Positions 1 through 29,118 of a DNA stretch of 64,000 bases are shown here, in pieces; positions within the stretch are counted from its first letter, which is position 1; each line of letters opens with the position of its first letter. Position numbers and translations under genes: made by a program. Source of the stretch: Tillus elongatus (Eukaryota; Arthropoda; Insecta; Coleoptera; Cleridae); contig OZ023267.1 in assembly GCA_964006375.1 (NCBI GenBank), forward strand, positions 14,976,846 to 15,040,845, given 5' to 3'. The notes below the pieces were generated by a model. That model saw only the letters and a program-made list of their open reading frames with translations. It made no database searches and was not told the DNA's origin.

Positions 1-153
1 CTAGGACATCTTCCTTGTTTAATTTTTATTATAATTTTAATGGATTCAATGTCCGTTAGATCTTTCTGGTATTACGATGTGAAAACTGGAACCTGTGATG
101 AGCACTAATAAGTACACTTGGAGAACACCCAAATCACCACAACACATATTTCA

Positions 154-201
154 GAGACCTTACGATCGTTTCGTTGACAAAGTCAACATCTTCAGAGGAA
201 G
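154..201 (-). ncRNA. hammerhead ribozyme-like motif, PLE left arm
   Basis: Read on the minus strand: core CTGAAGA, one extra base, a 6-bp stem GTTGAC/GTCAAC closed by a 3-base loop, then GAAAC, a 4-base loop GATC, and GTA. The two-base AC/GT stem III after GAAA is the minimal form known from PLE hammerheads. The extra base after the core departs from the textbook consensus. Activity is not shown by sequence. Confidence 0.5.
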
Positions 202-327
202 AAAAATTCTAACATAAAAAACTAGATCCCGTATATTTATATCGCGTCAAGGTAAACGAACTAGTCCGAAGTAAAGTTGTCGTCCAAGAACGATCGTTTG
301 TTTATTGCGCAGTGAGCCGATTTACAT

Positions 328-729
328 TTGACGTTTTCGACGAAAAGTAATTTAAAAAATTTGTTGGGTAATACGAAAGACAAAGACAAAGTCACTGAAA
401 TGTCTGGAATTTATGGGATTAGTTGCAGAGATTGTGATCTTAAATACGTGGGCCAAACTAGGAGAAACATAGACACCAAATTTCGTGAACATCTCGCACA
501 GTTACGATATGGTACGGTGGACAAATCATGTGTGGCACAACATATATGGGATAATAACCACCACATTGACAAAGAAAATTTGAAACTTGTCAAAAATGTC
601 AGACATCAAACTATGCTTGATTCATTAGAAAGTATTTTTATATTAAGGTCTATTAAGAACAAAACTTCATTAAATCGTGCGGCACCTGTAATTTCTAGCT
701 TTGTTTTCTCTTTGCGTTTGACCGCTTAA
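328..729 (+). pseudogene. PLE GIY-YIG endonuclease domain (5'-truncated)
   Basis: The 133-residue frame contains SGIYGISC, a Cys-x-x-Cys just after it, and KYVGQTRRN about ten residues on. This is the GIY...YVG core with the catalytic Arg of GIY-YIG nucleases, and the linked CxxC is the arrangement seen in PLE endonucleases. The nuclease nicks the target DNA to prime reverse transcription. The upstream reverse transcriptase is missing, and the first Met is probably only an internal codon. A homologous C-terminal piece (NLKLVKNVRHQTMLD) recurs on the minus strand at 26728-26850. Confidence 0.75.
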
Positions 730-1293
730 ATACTCCTAATTTGTCTGGTAGAACAATAAATTATTGTCAATAACTCGACCGGTTTATACATATACTAATC
801 ACTATGTTTGTCTTGATTTAAATACCAGTTCGGTTATTTTGTATATATGTAGTCAATATAAATATTTTCACGTAGAATTAAAATCAATATAAATATAGTT
901 TTTATGTAGTATTTTAGTTGAACTATTTTTCCTTTGTTAAAGTTAATACGGTGAGACAGACATCTGGGCTTTTAGTTTTCTATTTTTAAAAGAGATGAGT
1001 TGAGTTTATGTTGTTTATCTCACCAGATGTCTTTGTCGGCATGAACCAATATCCACATAGTAAATTTCTAGATCGAAAAGAAACGTGCCGTTTCTTTAAA
1101 GAACTCTGGTCCTTTCAATACCTATATTAAGGGTCATAAATTTGTAGACCAAAAGATTAAAGCAGGTCTCCGACCTGTTTCACTGCGCAATAAACAAACG
1201 ATCGTTCTTAGACGACAACTTTACTTCGGACTAGTTCGTTTACCTTGACGCGATATAAATATACGGGATCTAGTTTTTTATGTTAGAATTTTT

Positions 1294-1340
1294 CTTCCTC
1301 TGAAGATGTTGACATTGTCAACGAAACGATCGTAAGGTCT
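1294..1340 (+). ncRNA. hammerhead ribozyme-like motif, PLE right arm
   Basis: Same architecture as the left-arm motif but on the plus strand: CTGAAGA at 1300-1306, stem GTTGAC/GTCAAC, GAAAC at 1323-1327, loop GATC and GTA at 1332-1334. CCT just before the core can pair with AGG just after GTA to start stem I. Confidence 0.5.
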
Positions 1341-1388
1341 CTGAAATATGTGTTGTGGTGATTTGGGTGTTCTCCAAGTGTACTTATT

Positions 1389-1789
1389 TCTGTTATTATT
1401 TTTGTTTTTGTTATTCATATGGATATGGTTTACACATAATACTGTCAGTTGTGCTATTTGTATTTTTAGGTATAAGTTAACTTTGTTCAATAAAATCTCT
1501 GATTTACGCCTGAATACGATTGAATTTTATTTGGATGAATGTACCCCACCCGATGGCCGAAACTACCTCACCGATGGGGTAGATTCACCTGTTTGTCGAT
1601 GTTTTTTTTCGTATTCAATAAAAAAAATATCTTAGGATATAAGAGTTGCACCTTGCGAAAAACCTAGACAAATGTCCACACTAACTTTTGGATACACAAT
1701 TTTTTTTAATTGGTTACTGATTTTTCAAAATATGTAATTTAATAGAGTAAGTAGACGAATGTACCACCTGTTCCCCTATGTTTAGATTT
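1389..1789. other. no gene identified
   Basis: AT-rich sequence following the PLE arm. Short open frames run out of the arm but show no recognisable domain. Confidence 0.4.
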
Positions 1790-2100
1790 TGAAATAAAAA
1801 TTTTAATATCTGTCAAGATTTGCTTCCCTCCCACTCCTACAGCTTGCGAGTGTTTGACGCCATACTTTTTTGATAGCATTTTATATGAGCAATAACCACG
1901 CTTAGTCTTAATCTGTTAGTATGTATAGTTTTTTAAATAAAAATGTAAATAACTTTCAAAATGTACTCCCCTCCCATCTCTTCTACGGCTTGCGAGTGCT
2001 AGGCGCTATATTTTTATGATAGCTTTTAATATGGTCAATAACCTTTCCAAGTTTTAATCAGTTAGTATGTACAGGTTTTGTAATAAAAATTGAAATATCT
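1790..2100 (+). repeat. diverged tandem repeat, about 145-bp unit
   Basis: Two full units (about 1790-1934 and 1935-2080) and the start of a third share the order AATAAAAAT, CTCCCATCTC-like pyrimidine block, GGCTTGCGAGTG, TGATAGC and GTTAGTATGTA. The units differ at many bases, so the array is old. No coding signal. Confidence 0.7.
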
Positions 2101-2584
2101 AGCAATATGCCATTTCTAATGCGGGTGCGAGTGATCGTGGGTACATTTGTTGCCAGCATTATAAATGATAACCCTGCTAGATTTTAATTTGTTTCCACGT
2201 ACGTTTATGATATTGTGACTAACCTAAAAAAACTTAAAATATATCTTGCGTGTCATCCCTGTTACAGTCCTGTAAAACGTAAGGCTGTCTTCATGCATCG
2301 GCTGTTGGACATTTGGCCGACAAAATCACATCGGTAAATCTATTTCACTGACTTTGATCTTCTACAATTTACCCTCAACATGTGTAACACACTACCACAG
2401 AATACAGTAGGTCATCGCGTCATGGCGGAAAACACTTCCCCATTTCATATACAAAGTGACCAATGAACGCAAAATTTAAAAAAAAAGCAATTATTGTGAT
2501 TTTGTGGAAAAGGAATAAATCATTAAATAAATGGTTCAGAATTTCACGGAAAGCATACACATTGTTTCAGTTATTTAACATAAA

Positions 2585-2692
2585 AAGGAAACGAATAATT
2601 TTTCCCCGACAGGGACAAAAATGCCCTGACTCTTAAGTCATTTTCCCCTGACAAAATTTTTCCCGGTTTTCCAGACGTGTGGGAACCCTGTC
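2585..2692 (-). repeat. end of a MITE-like element
   Basis: On the minus strand the stretch begins CAGGGTTCCCACACGTCTGG and continues with repeated GGGAAA and CAGGG words. The start matches in style the CAGGGTACCCAGC ends of the element at 50688-51452. Only one end is visible. The sequence at 2101-2584 before it shows no recognised feature. Confidence 0.4.
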
Positions 2693-2699
2693 TAGCCTT

Positions 2700-3400
<701 letters not shown>

Positions 3401-3876
3401 CCAGATCCAAATTGCCTGGAGAAAAATGAATTTCTAAAACTGAGAGAACAGGAACTCTTTGCAGCTAGTATTTTTTGTGCACAAAGAAACAACAGTCCGT
3501 GACATCTAGCAGTCAAAAATTTAAGCACTAAACCATAAATATTGATAATATTCTTAAAATTGTTATTAATGATTTTATATAACTAAACTTAAAACCTCTA
3601 ACATCTAGTTTTAACAGTATATTAGATTATTTTATCATAGTGATTGTAATACTTTACTTTAACGCTCTATTGTAATACGATCTTCGATATTGATAATTAA
3701 TAATAGTATTGACTAACAAGTAATTATCAATGGTTGTATAGTTTTACTGATTACTGATAGATGTCGCAAGATATTATGATTATTTATATTTTGATGCTTG
3801 TACTATATTATTCCAATAAGATACATATCATTGAAATTATTCACTGTTAGATGTCAGGAAAGTTGTGTGTATATGT
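3401..3876. other. no gene identified
   Basis: AT-rich sequence between two family A copies, with no open frame or recognised motif. Confidence 0.4.
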
Positions 3877-4802
<926 letters not shown>

Positions 4803-5326
4803 CCCGAGTTTTTTAAAAATTAAAAACATAGCTAGACTTTCTTTAAGAGTGCTGGTGATTGCCTTAGAACACTAAATTTTACAACAACAAAAATCAATAA
4901 CAAAAATTCGTCTTGAAAGGGTTAACAAAAAATTTGGTATATATATCTAAGGTTTTTACTCACACTACACTAGTACATTTCTAAAAGATATCTAATGTAA
5001 AAGATATAAACAATGATAACTATTACAAAACAATAATCAAAGTTCTCTTTAAAACGGTCCATTCCTACAAGTGAGTAAACTGTGTTTAATTTGCAATTTC
5101 TCCAAATGGTTGTTTTGTAGTTACATTTCTTTGATCCTAAGCCATCGAATTATAACATAAAATGTACAGGATAGTTTGCTTCTAACGTTAAACCAGAACA
5201 ACACTGAAATCTTATTAGAAGCAAAGCAGTGATCTAGTCAATGTTTTTTAGAGTTCACTTATTAATCTCCCTTGATCAATAGTCTGGGTCCAAATATAAA
5301 AAATGCCATGCATCAAAGCACTCTCA
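4803..5326 (-). other. 3' flank and probable 3' UTR of NSUN2
   Basis: AT-rich sequence after the NSUN2 stop. An ATTAAA variant poly(A) signal on the minus strand at 5084-5089 is one candidate for the transcript end; no poly(A) tract of a retrocopy is present. Confidence 0.3.
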
Positions 5327-7366
5327 TTACTCAACAGCTTCCTTTTCTTTCTCAGATTCTCCTTTCTCATTTTCTTCTTCCTTTTCTGCATTTTCATCTG
5401 GTTTCTGGAACTTGTTAACAATGAATTTAGAAACATCTTCACCCAACAACCTCAACAAATGTACAGTATTATGTTGTGTTAAATAACACCGCAAAGAAGT
5501 AGCTCCTCTCCAACCACTGAGATAAATAACTAAAGGCTCCTCTTCTGGCACATCACCATCTTTATAAATGAAAACACAACTACCTAGACTCAGATTTTTC
5601 ACTTGACTTTGCACCTCCTCACACAAGCTATCAATTTTTGGGGCATTTTGTGGGTCGCTATTCAGTAAAAGTGTTATTAGGTCCTTTTTTGGAATTTTTA
5701 CTATACGGTCCTCTCCTATATACGGATATATACTCATCAAGGCATCATTAGCTATTCTAAATGCACATCTCATATTTTTGTTATCACATCTTACAAACGT
5801 CTTTACACCCATGTTGATAAATTTGAGATTATTTTGATTCAGAGCAACCAAATCACGCACAGTTTCTGAGGTTAGGTATAAATTTTTCTTTTTACCTTCA
5901 TGACAACGTGTTAAAAGACATATCGCATTGAAATCATCTGATATTTTGTAAAACTCTTTTATACTAGTCCAAACTGGCTCATTTTCTTTAAAAAACACAA
6001 AAGGGTCTTCCCTGTAAACAGTTTTCTTTCTGCGCTTTCTTTGACTTTGTGGATACTTATCTGTATTTTCACGTTTATTGGTGTTGCCACTTGAATTTGG
6101 TTCGTCCTCAGTAATTGCAGATTCATTGTTTGCTTCTTTTGCTTGTAGTTTAATTTCTTCTTTAGTCAAGGGCTTTAGTTTCTCCAGAACAGCCACGAAG
6201 AAGGCACCAGTATTTTGCTGATGTGGCAAAATTCTAATACATTTATTCAGCTCATATTTTTTCCTGTCTTCTTCTTTCGGAGGAAACATTTCTGGTCTTA
6301 TTGTGGTCTTCCATTTGGGATCAACATCTTCAAATGACTTATAAAACTCCAAATTTCGGCTTCCAACTAACCAATCTTCCATACCAGGTGAATAAATTAA
6401 GCCAGGTAAATGTGCACTCACATCAACTAACTTGACACATCCTTCACTTTCAGCAAGTAATCTATGAATCACAGCCTCGTTTTCTAAAGGGTTGATGGAA
6501 CAGGTTGAGTAAACTAAACGGCCTCCGACTGTCAGCAGTTCTAAGCCTCGTCTTAATACTCTAGTTTGTATGCCATGTAAATTTACACCATTCGCAGGTG
6601 TCCACTTCATCCATATATCAGGATTTTTCCTTAGCGTACCATCCCCTGAACATGGTACATCACATAATATCCTATCAAATTTGACGTGTTGTGTAGAACC
6701 ATCTGGACAAGTTGCCAGCATATTGGGCAGAAGGGCACTATCATGGTTAATAATCGCTATACATGGTGAATTAAGTCTTTTTGCTTGATGGACGAGCATG
6801 TAGCAACGTTTATTATCTATATCGTTAGCAATTACATATCCAGAAGGAATTGGGACGTCACCAGCGTGTAACAATTCCAAAAGTTGTGCAGTTTTAGAGC
6901 CTGGAGCAGCACACATATCTAATACCTTATGGTGGGGTTCAATATCTAACACTAGCGGAGGGATCATGCTTACGGTTTCCTGACGTGAAATACTGCCGTT
7001 TTCAGTTTCAGAAATAAGAAAGTTATGTAGCTTATGGTACACTTCACTTCTTCTTATATCTTTACGGGTCAAATCCAACTGCCAGGCTAGCTTGTTTGGA
7101 TACCAAGGCAAGGGAAATATCTTCGCTTTTTCACTGTTTTCTACGTCGACGTTTAAACATTCCTTAATAAACTGACCTTGTATTATTTCCAACATTCTTT
7201 TAGCTTCTGCCTTTGATCCTGTAATGCGAAAAGATGCCGGCAAATCGATTTTCAATGCAGTTATGAAGTCGTTAAACTCCTCTTTTTTACAAACGCCTTG
7301 CGTTTCATAATATTTGATGAATTTGTCGTTTTCTTTCACTATATCCGTATAACTTTTTCTGCCCAT
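5327..7366 (-). CDS. NSUN2: tRNA (cytosine-5) methyltransferase NSUN2
   Basis: This enzyme transfers a methyl group from S-adenosylmethionine to C5 of cytosines in tRNAs and some other RNAs, mostly in the nucleus. The 679-residue product (human about 767) has an N-terminal RNA-binding region, the SAM-binding motif DMCAAPGSKT at 150-159, motif IV PCSGDGT at 238-244 (Cys239) and motif VI YSTCS at 286-290 (Cys289). The two cysteines are 50 residues apart, as in human NSUN2 (Cys271, Cys321). VHQAKRLNSPC and GRRGxTS-like C-terminal blocks also match the family, and the tail is Glu/Lys-rich. The frame stays open 34 codons upstream to 7468, but MGRKSYTDIVKEN at 7366 matches the family start better. 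The whole coding sequence lies in one exon. Confidence 0.95.
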   Translation of the reverse strand: MGRKSYTDIVKENDKFIKYYETQGVCKKEEFNDFITALKIDLPASFRITGSKAEAKRMLEIIQGQFIKECLNVDVENSEKAKIFPLPWYPNKLAWQLDLTRKDIRRSEVYHKLHNFLISETENGSISRQETVSMIPPLVLDIEPHHKVLDMCAAPGSKTAQLLELLHAGDVPIPSGYVIANDIDNKRCYMLVHQAKRLNSPCIAIINHDSALLPNMLATCPDGSTQHVKFDRILCDVPCSGDGTLRKNPDIWMKWTPANGVNLHGIQTRVLRRGLELLTVGGRLVYSTCSINPLENEAVIHRLLAESEGCVKLVDVSAHLPGLIYSPGMEDWLVGSRNLEFYKSFEDVDPKWKTTIRPEMFPPKEEDRKKYELNKCIRILPHQQNTGAFFVAVLEKLKPLTKEEIKLQAKEANNESAITEDEPNSSGNTNKRENTDKYPQSQRKRRKKTVYREDPFVFFKENEPVWTSIKEFYKISDDFNAICLLTRCHEGKKKNLYLTSETVRDLVALNQNNLKFINMGVKTFVRCDNKNMRCAFRIANDALMSIYPYIGEDRIVKIPKKDLITLLLNSDPQNAPKIDSLCEEVQSQVKNLSLGSCVFIYKDGDVPEEEPLVIYLSGWRGATSLRCYLTQHNTVHLLRLLGEDVSKFIVNKFQKPDENAEKEEENEKGESEKEKEAVE

Positions 7367-8330
7367 ATTAAAGTTTCTTTTCCCGGTATTATTAATTAAA
7401 CGAAAAACGTGTATAAAGTATACTTTCACTTTAAAAGTAGGGTTAACTGACATTGAGACATTGGCCAATGGTATATTTCTGTCAACTGTTAAACGTCACA
7501 AGACAAGACAGTGCAGCCAATGTGCATGTTCTAAGTCTAAACAGATTAGATAGTGTACAGACGACAAAAAACTATTATATTATATTATATCCTAATAGGT
7601 AGTTAATTGTCCAATATCATTGATTCAAAGCGATACCGAAACTTATAATCTTATATTTCACCCACTTGAGACGCAAATAAAATTTACAAGTAGAAAATTT
7701 ACATTTAACATTCAAGCAGTATAATATAATAGACATCTGTTGTCTATTATTGGTTCAGATTTATTACAACACCCAGAAATTAAATTACTAGCCCCTAAAT
7801 TGGCAACTTTCAATAAGCAATTGTTAATAACACAACATAAAATGAAATACCTCTGGAAATAAGACGTATAAAAGAGAATTATAAGTTTAAGAAAAAGGTT
7901 AAAGGTTGTCTAATGCAAAACTTTCACAAAATAAAGAAAAATAATGTCTAGAGTCTAACGTGAACAGCACCAAAGGCAGTGCGTATAATGCAGAGATTTA
8001 GGTCGTATTGACTAGACTGGAAAAATTCGAGGAAAATGTGTCAATGAGTGTGTGAGTGAACAATTGTGCGTGCGTGTGTACACGGTGGGTATTTAGGGGT
8101 GTGCATAAATAAGGTTGGTGTCTTTACAATAGAGAAGCTACTCTCCCGAGTTTGATCGCCCAGAATTTGAATTTGAATTTCACAATGAGATACTTGTATC
8201 GTACATAGTCGCCCAGATTACTGTTTGATAAAAGTGTAGTTTAAAGATGTGGCACACTCAAGCTATGCTTATAAGTGCCACAGGTAGGCCACTATTGTTG
8301 ATTTTTGTAAATATATTTGTGCTTATGATT
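7367..8330. other. upstream region of NSUN2
   Basis: Includes the presumed 5' UTR and promoter of NSUN2 (minus) near 7370-7560. Nothing else is recognised; the rest is AT-rich with no open frame of note. Confidence 0.35.
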
Positions 8331-8343
8331 GTGTGAACTACTG

Positions 8344-8699
8344 CGTGCGTGCGTTTTGTTTCATTAACGTCGGCCTATTTCCGAAACTATGGCCAATCAC
8401 TGACGCCAGGGAGCAGTTTCACCTCACTATCCTGGAAATTTTTCCGAACCACTGTCTTTCTGTAAGAAGGGTAGGGATCTTTAACGTGCCCAACATCGCA
8501 TGGACACGGGACCGACGGCTTTACGCCCCTCCGAAGGGCGGAACGTGCAGGCATTCAACTTGTTCAAATACAATGCCAGAACCTCCGTTGATGTTAATTT
8601 TACAGTTTGTACTGAAAAAGTGAAAGGAGTACCCTGGGATCGAACCCACTACCCTTCGGTTCAGAGGCACACGTTCTTACCCCTGAACCACCGAGGTTC
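8344..8699 (-). mobile_element. tRNA-derived SINE with intact target duplication
   Basis: The 13-bp direct repeat GTGTGAACTACTG flanks the element at 8331-8343 and 8700-8712. On the minus strand the element begins with a tRNA-like head carrying an A box (TGGTTCAGGGG) and a B box (GGGTTCGATCCC), the RNA polymerase III promoter pair. The body includes GGCGTAAAGCCGTCGGTCCC and TGGGCACGTTAAAGATCCC, which I recall as a conserved central domain shared by many invertebrate SINEs. The 3' tail is a short CGCACGCACG repeat. The element moved by borrowing a LINE machinery. It is the only clearly GC-rich stretch in this intergenic region. Confidence 0.85.
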
Positions 8700-8754
8700 G
8701 TGTGAACTACTGTATAATGTAAGAAATCTCACAATAAAGTTATTCGTATTATTA

Positions 8755-9281
8755 AAACTCTGGACGCAGCAAGTGCGTTATGGTAGTGAATTTTTATTAA
8801 ATGCTTCAAATTTGAATAACTCAGTTTTCTGTAAACTGAAAAAGTTTAATTTTGGTACGTAGTAAGGTCTTTCCTAGGGGAAGATATTCACAAAATTTCA
8901 ATAAAATAACTTTGTAATTTTCGGAGAAAAAAAAATGTTCGAAAGAAAATTTAAAATTTGAATAACTCAATTTTCTATAAACTTAGAAAGTTGAATTTTG
9001 GTACTTATTAAGGTCTCTCCCAAGGCAACATATATAGTAAATTACATTAAAACAGCTTTGTTATTTTCTTAGAAAATTTTTTTTTAAAGAAAACTCAAGA
9101 TTTTTCCAGAAAACCCTGTCCGATTTTCCTGGCTAACGAACTCATCCAAGCCATTAATAAAAGAAAGGCACCTGCCGAGTTTCATTGTGTGTGTGTTGTC
9201 TTCTTTCATGGCTGCGGTCGTCAGACCATTCGCACATTTTTGAGTTTCATTGAAATCGCTTAATTATTTTTTGAGTTATCA

Positions 9282-9366
<85 letters not shown>

Positions 9367-9500
9367 ATATAAAAATTGAAACTGACCCCGGATATGGGTT
9401 CTAGGAGTCCTAGTCCGCGCTCATTTGAAAAAATTTTTGCAAAGTCTCACCATCGATACCTCTCTAATAGGGAATTTTTTGTAATAAAAATTCACTAAAA
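8755..9500 (-). repeat. family A repeat, copy 3
   Basis: Starts at the family terminus (GGACGCAGCAAGTGCGTTA at about 8762) and runs through the two internal repeats to a (TA)n core at about 9289-9361 and the CCGGGGTCAGTTTC flank on the minus strand. A short insertion-like stretch (GTGTGTGTTGTCTTC, about 9187-9201) interrupts the block before the core. Confidence 0.75.
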
Positions 9501-10093
9501 TAAAAAAAAATGTATTGTTACTTATGATAAATTTTTGTTGATTGCTTTAAAATTAAAAATTTATTAGACATCTAAAATAGGTAACAATTTTAAGACAATT
9601 TTATTTTTACGTTTACATTTACATTTACTTATAGGCAAAAGTAATCCCATAATAATATGAAATACCTACTTATTTATTAGCTGATTTGTCCACTGTTTGT
9701 TCAAAGTTAAAAAATATGTATTACCGATGGTACAATTTTTCTAACACCCAAAATTTTTAACCAAACAAGTGTTAGTGTAAAGTTCTTCTTTTTCTTTTGG
9801 ATTTGTTGTGACTTGAGCTTTTTCAAGTGATTCTGTTGTGTGACGTAATAACAGGTATGTATGTGATCATAGAGAAACGTTTCCAATGGGAATGTATTAT
9901 TTTTTAAATTTTGACAGGACAGTGTCTGTCAAGAGTAAGAGTGCCAAGCTGTGATAGGTTATAAAATCAAAATTCAAAATAAAACAAATTGGAAATTCGA
10001 ATAGGGCAACAGGTGCACGATATACAGTAGAGTATATCGTCTTCTGTTCTCAAAATCATGCTTTGTAAACTTGAAAAAAATTGTTAACTGATT
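9501..10093 (+). other. upstream region of the DnaJ gene
   Basis: Presumed promoter and 5' UTR of the DNAJC4-like gene. No TATA box or other element can be assigned with confidence. Confidence 0.3.
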
Positions 10094-28906
<18,813 letters not shown>

Positions 28907-29087
28907 ATAATGATGTTAGATAAATTGTGTAAATATATGTACATAGATGAAATATATTTTAATATACCATTCTGGGGGTTTAAGTTAAATCCTAGATTCC
29001 TTTATGACAAAGCTAAGCCCAGAAAGTTATCCTACACTGATCCTTTCATCACTATTATTATGATCGTTATTATACTGTTTCCTGGAG

Positions 29088-29093
29088 AATAAA
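29088..29093 (+). promoter_or_regulatory. AATAAA poly(A) signal of the DnaJ gene
   Basis: AATAAA lies 182 bp after the stop codon of the DNAJC4-like gene, the first such signal downstream. Confidence 0.55.
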
Positions 29094-29118
29094 AGAGAAT
29101 ACATCGGAATACACATTA

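Larger units (their letters stand above)
107..1388 (+). mobile_element. Penelope-like element (PLE) remnant with inverted arms
   Basis: Two arms of about 208 bp, at 107-314 and 1181-1388, are inverted copies of each other with only scattered mismatches. Between them is a GIY-YIG endonuclease reading frame (328-729). This combination, a GIY-YIG nuclease next to long terminal repeats that may lie in inverted order, is typical of Penelope-like retroelements. No reverse transcriptase domain is present between the arms, so the copy is a 3' remnant. Each arm also carries a hammerhead-like motif, listed separately. A related, more decayed copy lies at 25945-26857. Confidence 0.75.

Noticed and set aside
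1790..2100. CRISPR-like array
   Set aside because: Units of about 145 bp diverge throughout and have no constant short repeat with unique spacers; the genome is eukaryotic.
6570..6788. Plus-strand frame of 72 codons
   Set aside because: It is the antisense shadow of the NSUN2 catalytic region.
7367..7468. N-terminal extension of NSUN2 to the upstream ATG at 7468
   Set aside because: The 34 extra residues do not resemble the family, whose proteins start with MG followed by basic residues as at 7366.
8632..8703. A tRNA gene on the minus strand with A and B boxes
   Set aside because: The two ends cannot form a 7-bp acceptor stem and the segment continues into a SINE body with a target duplication.
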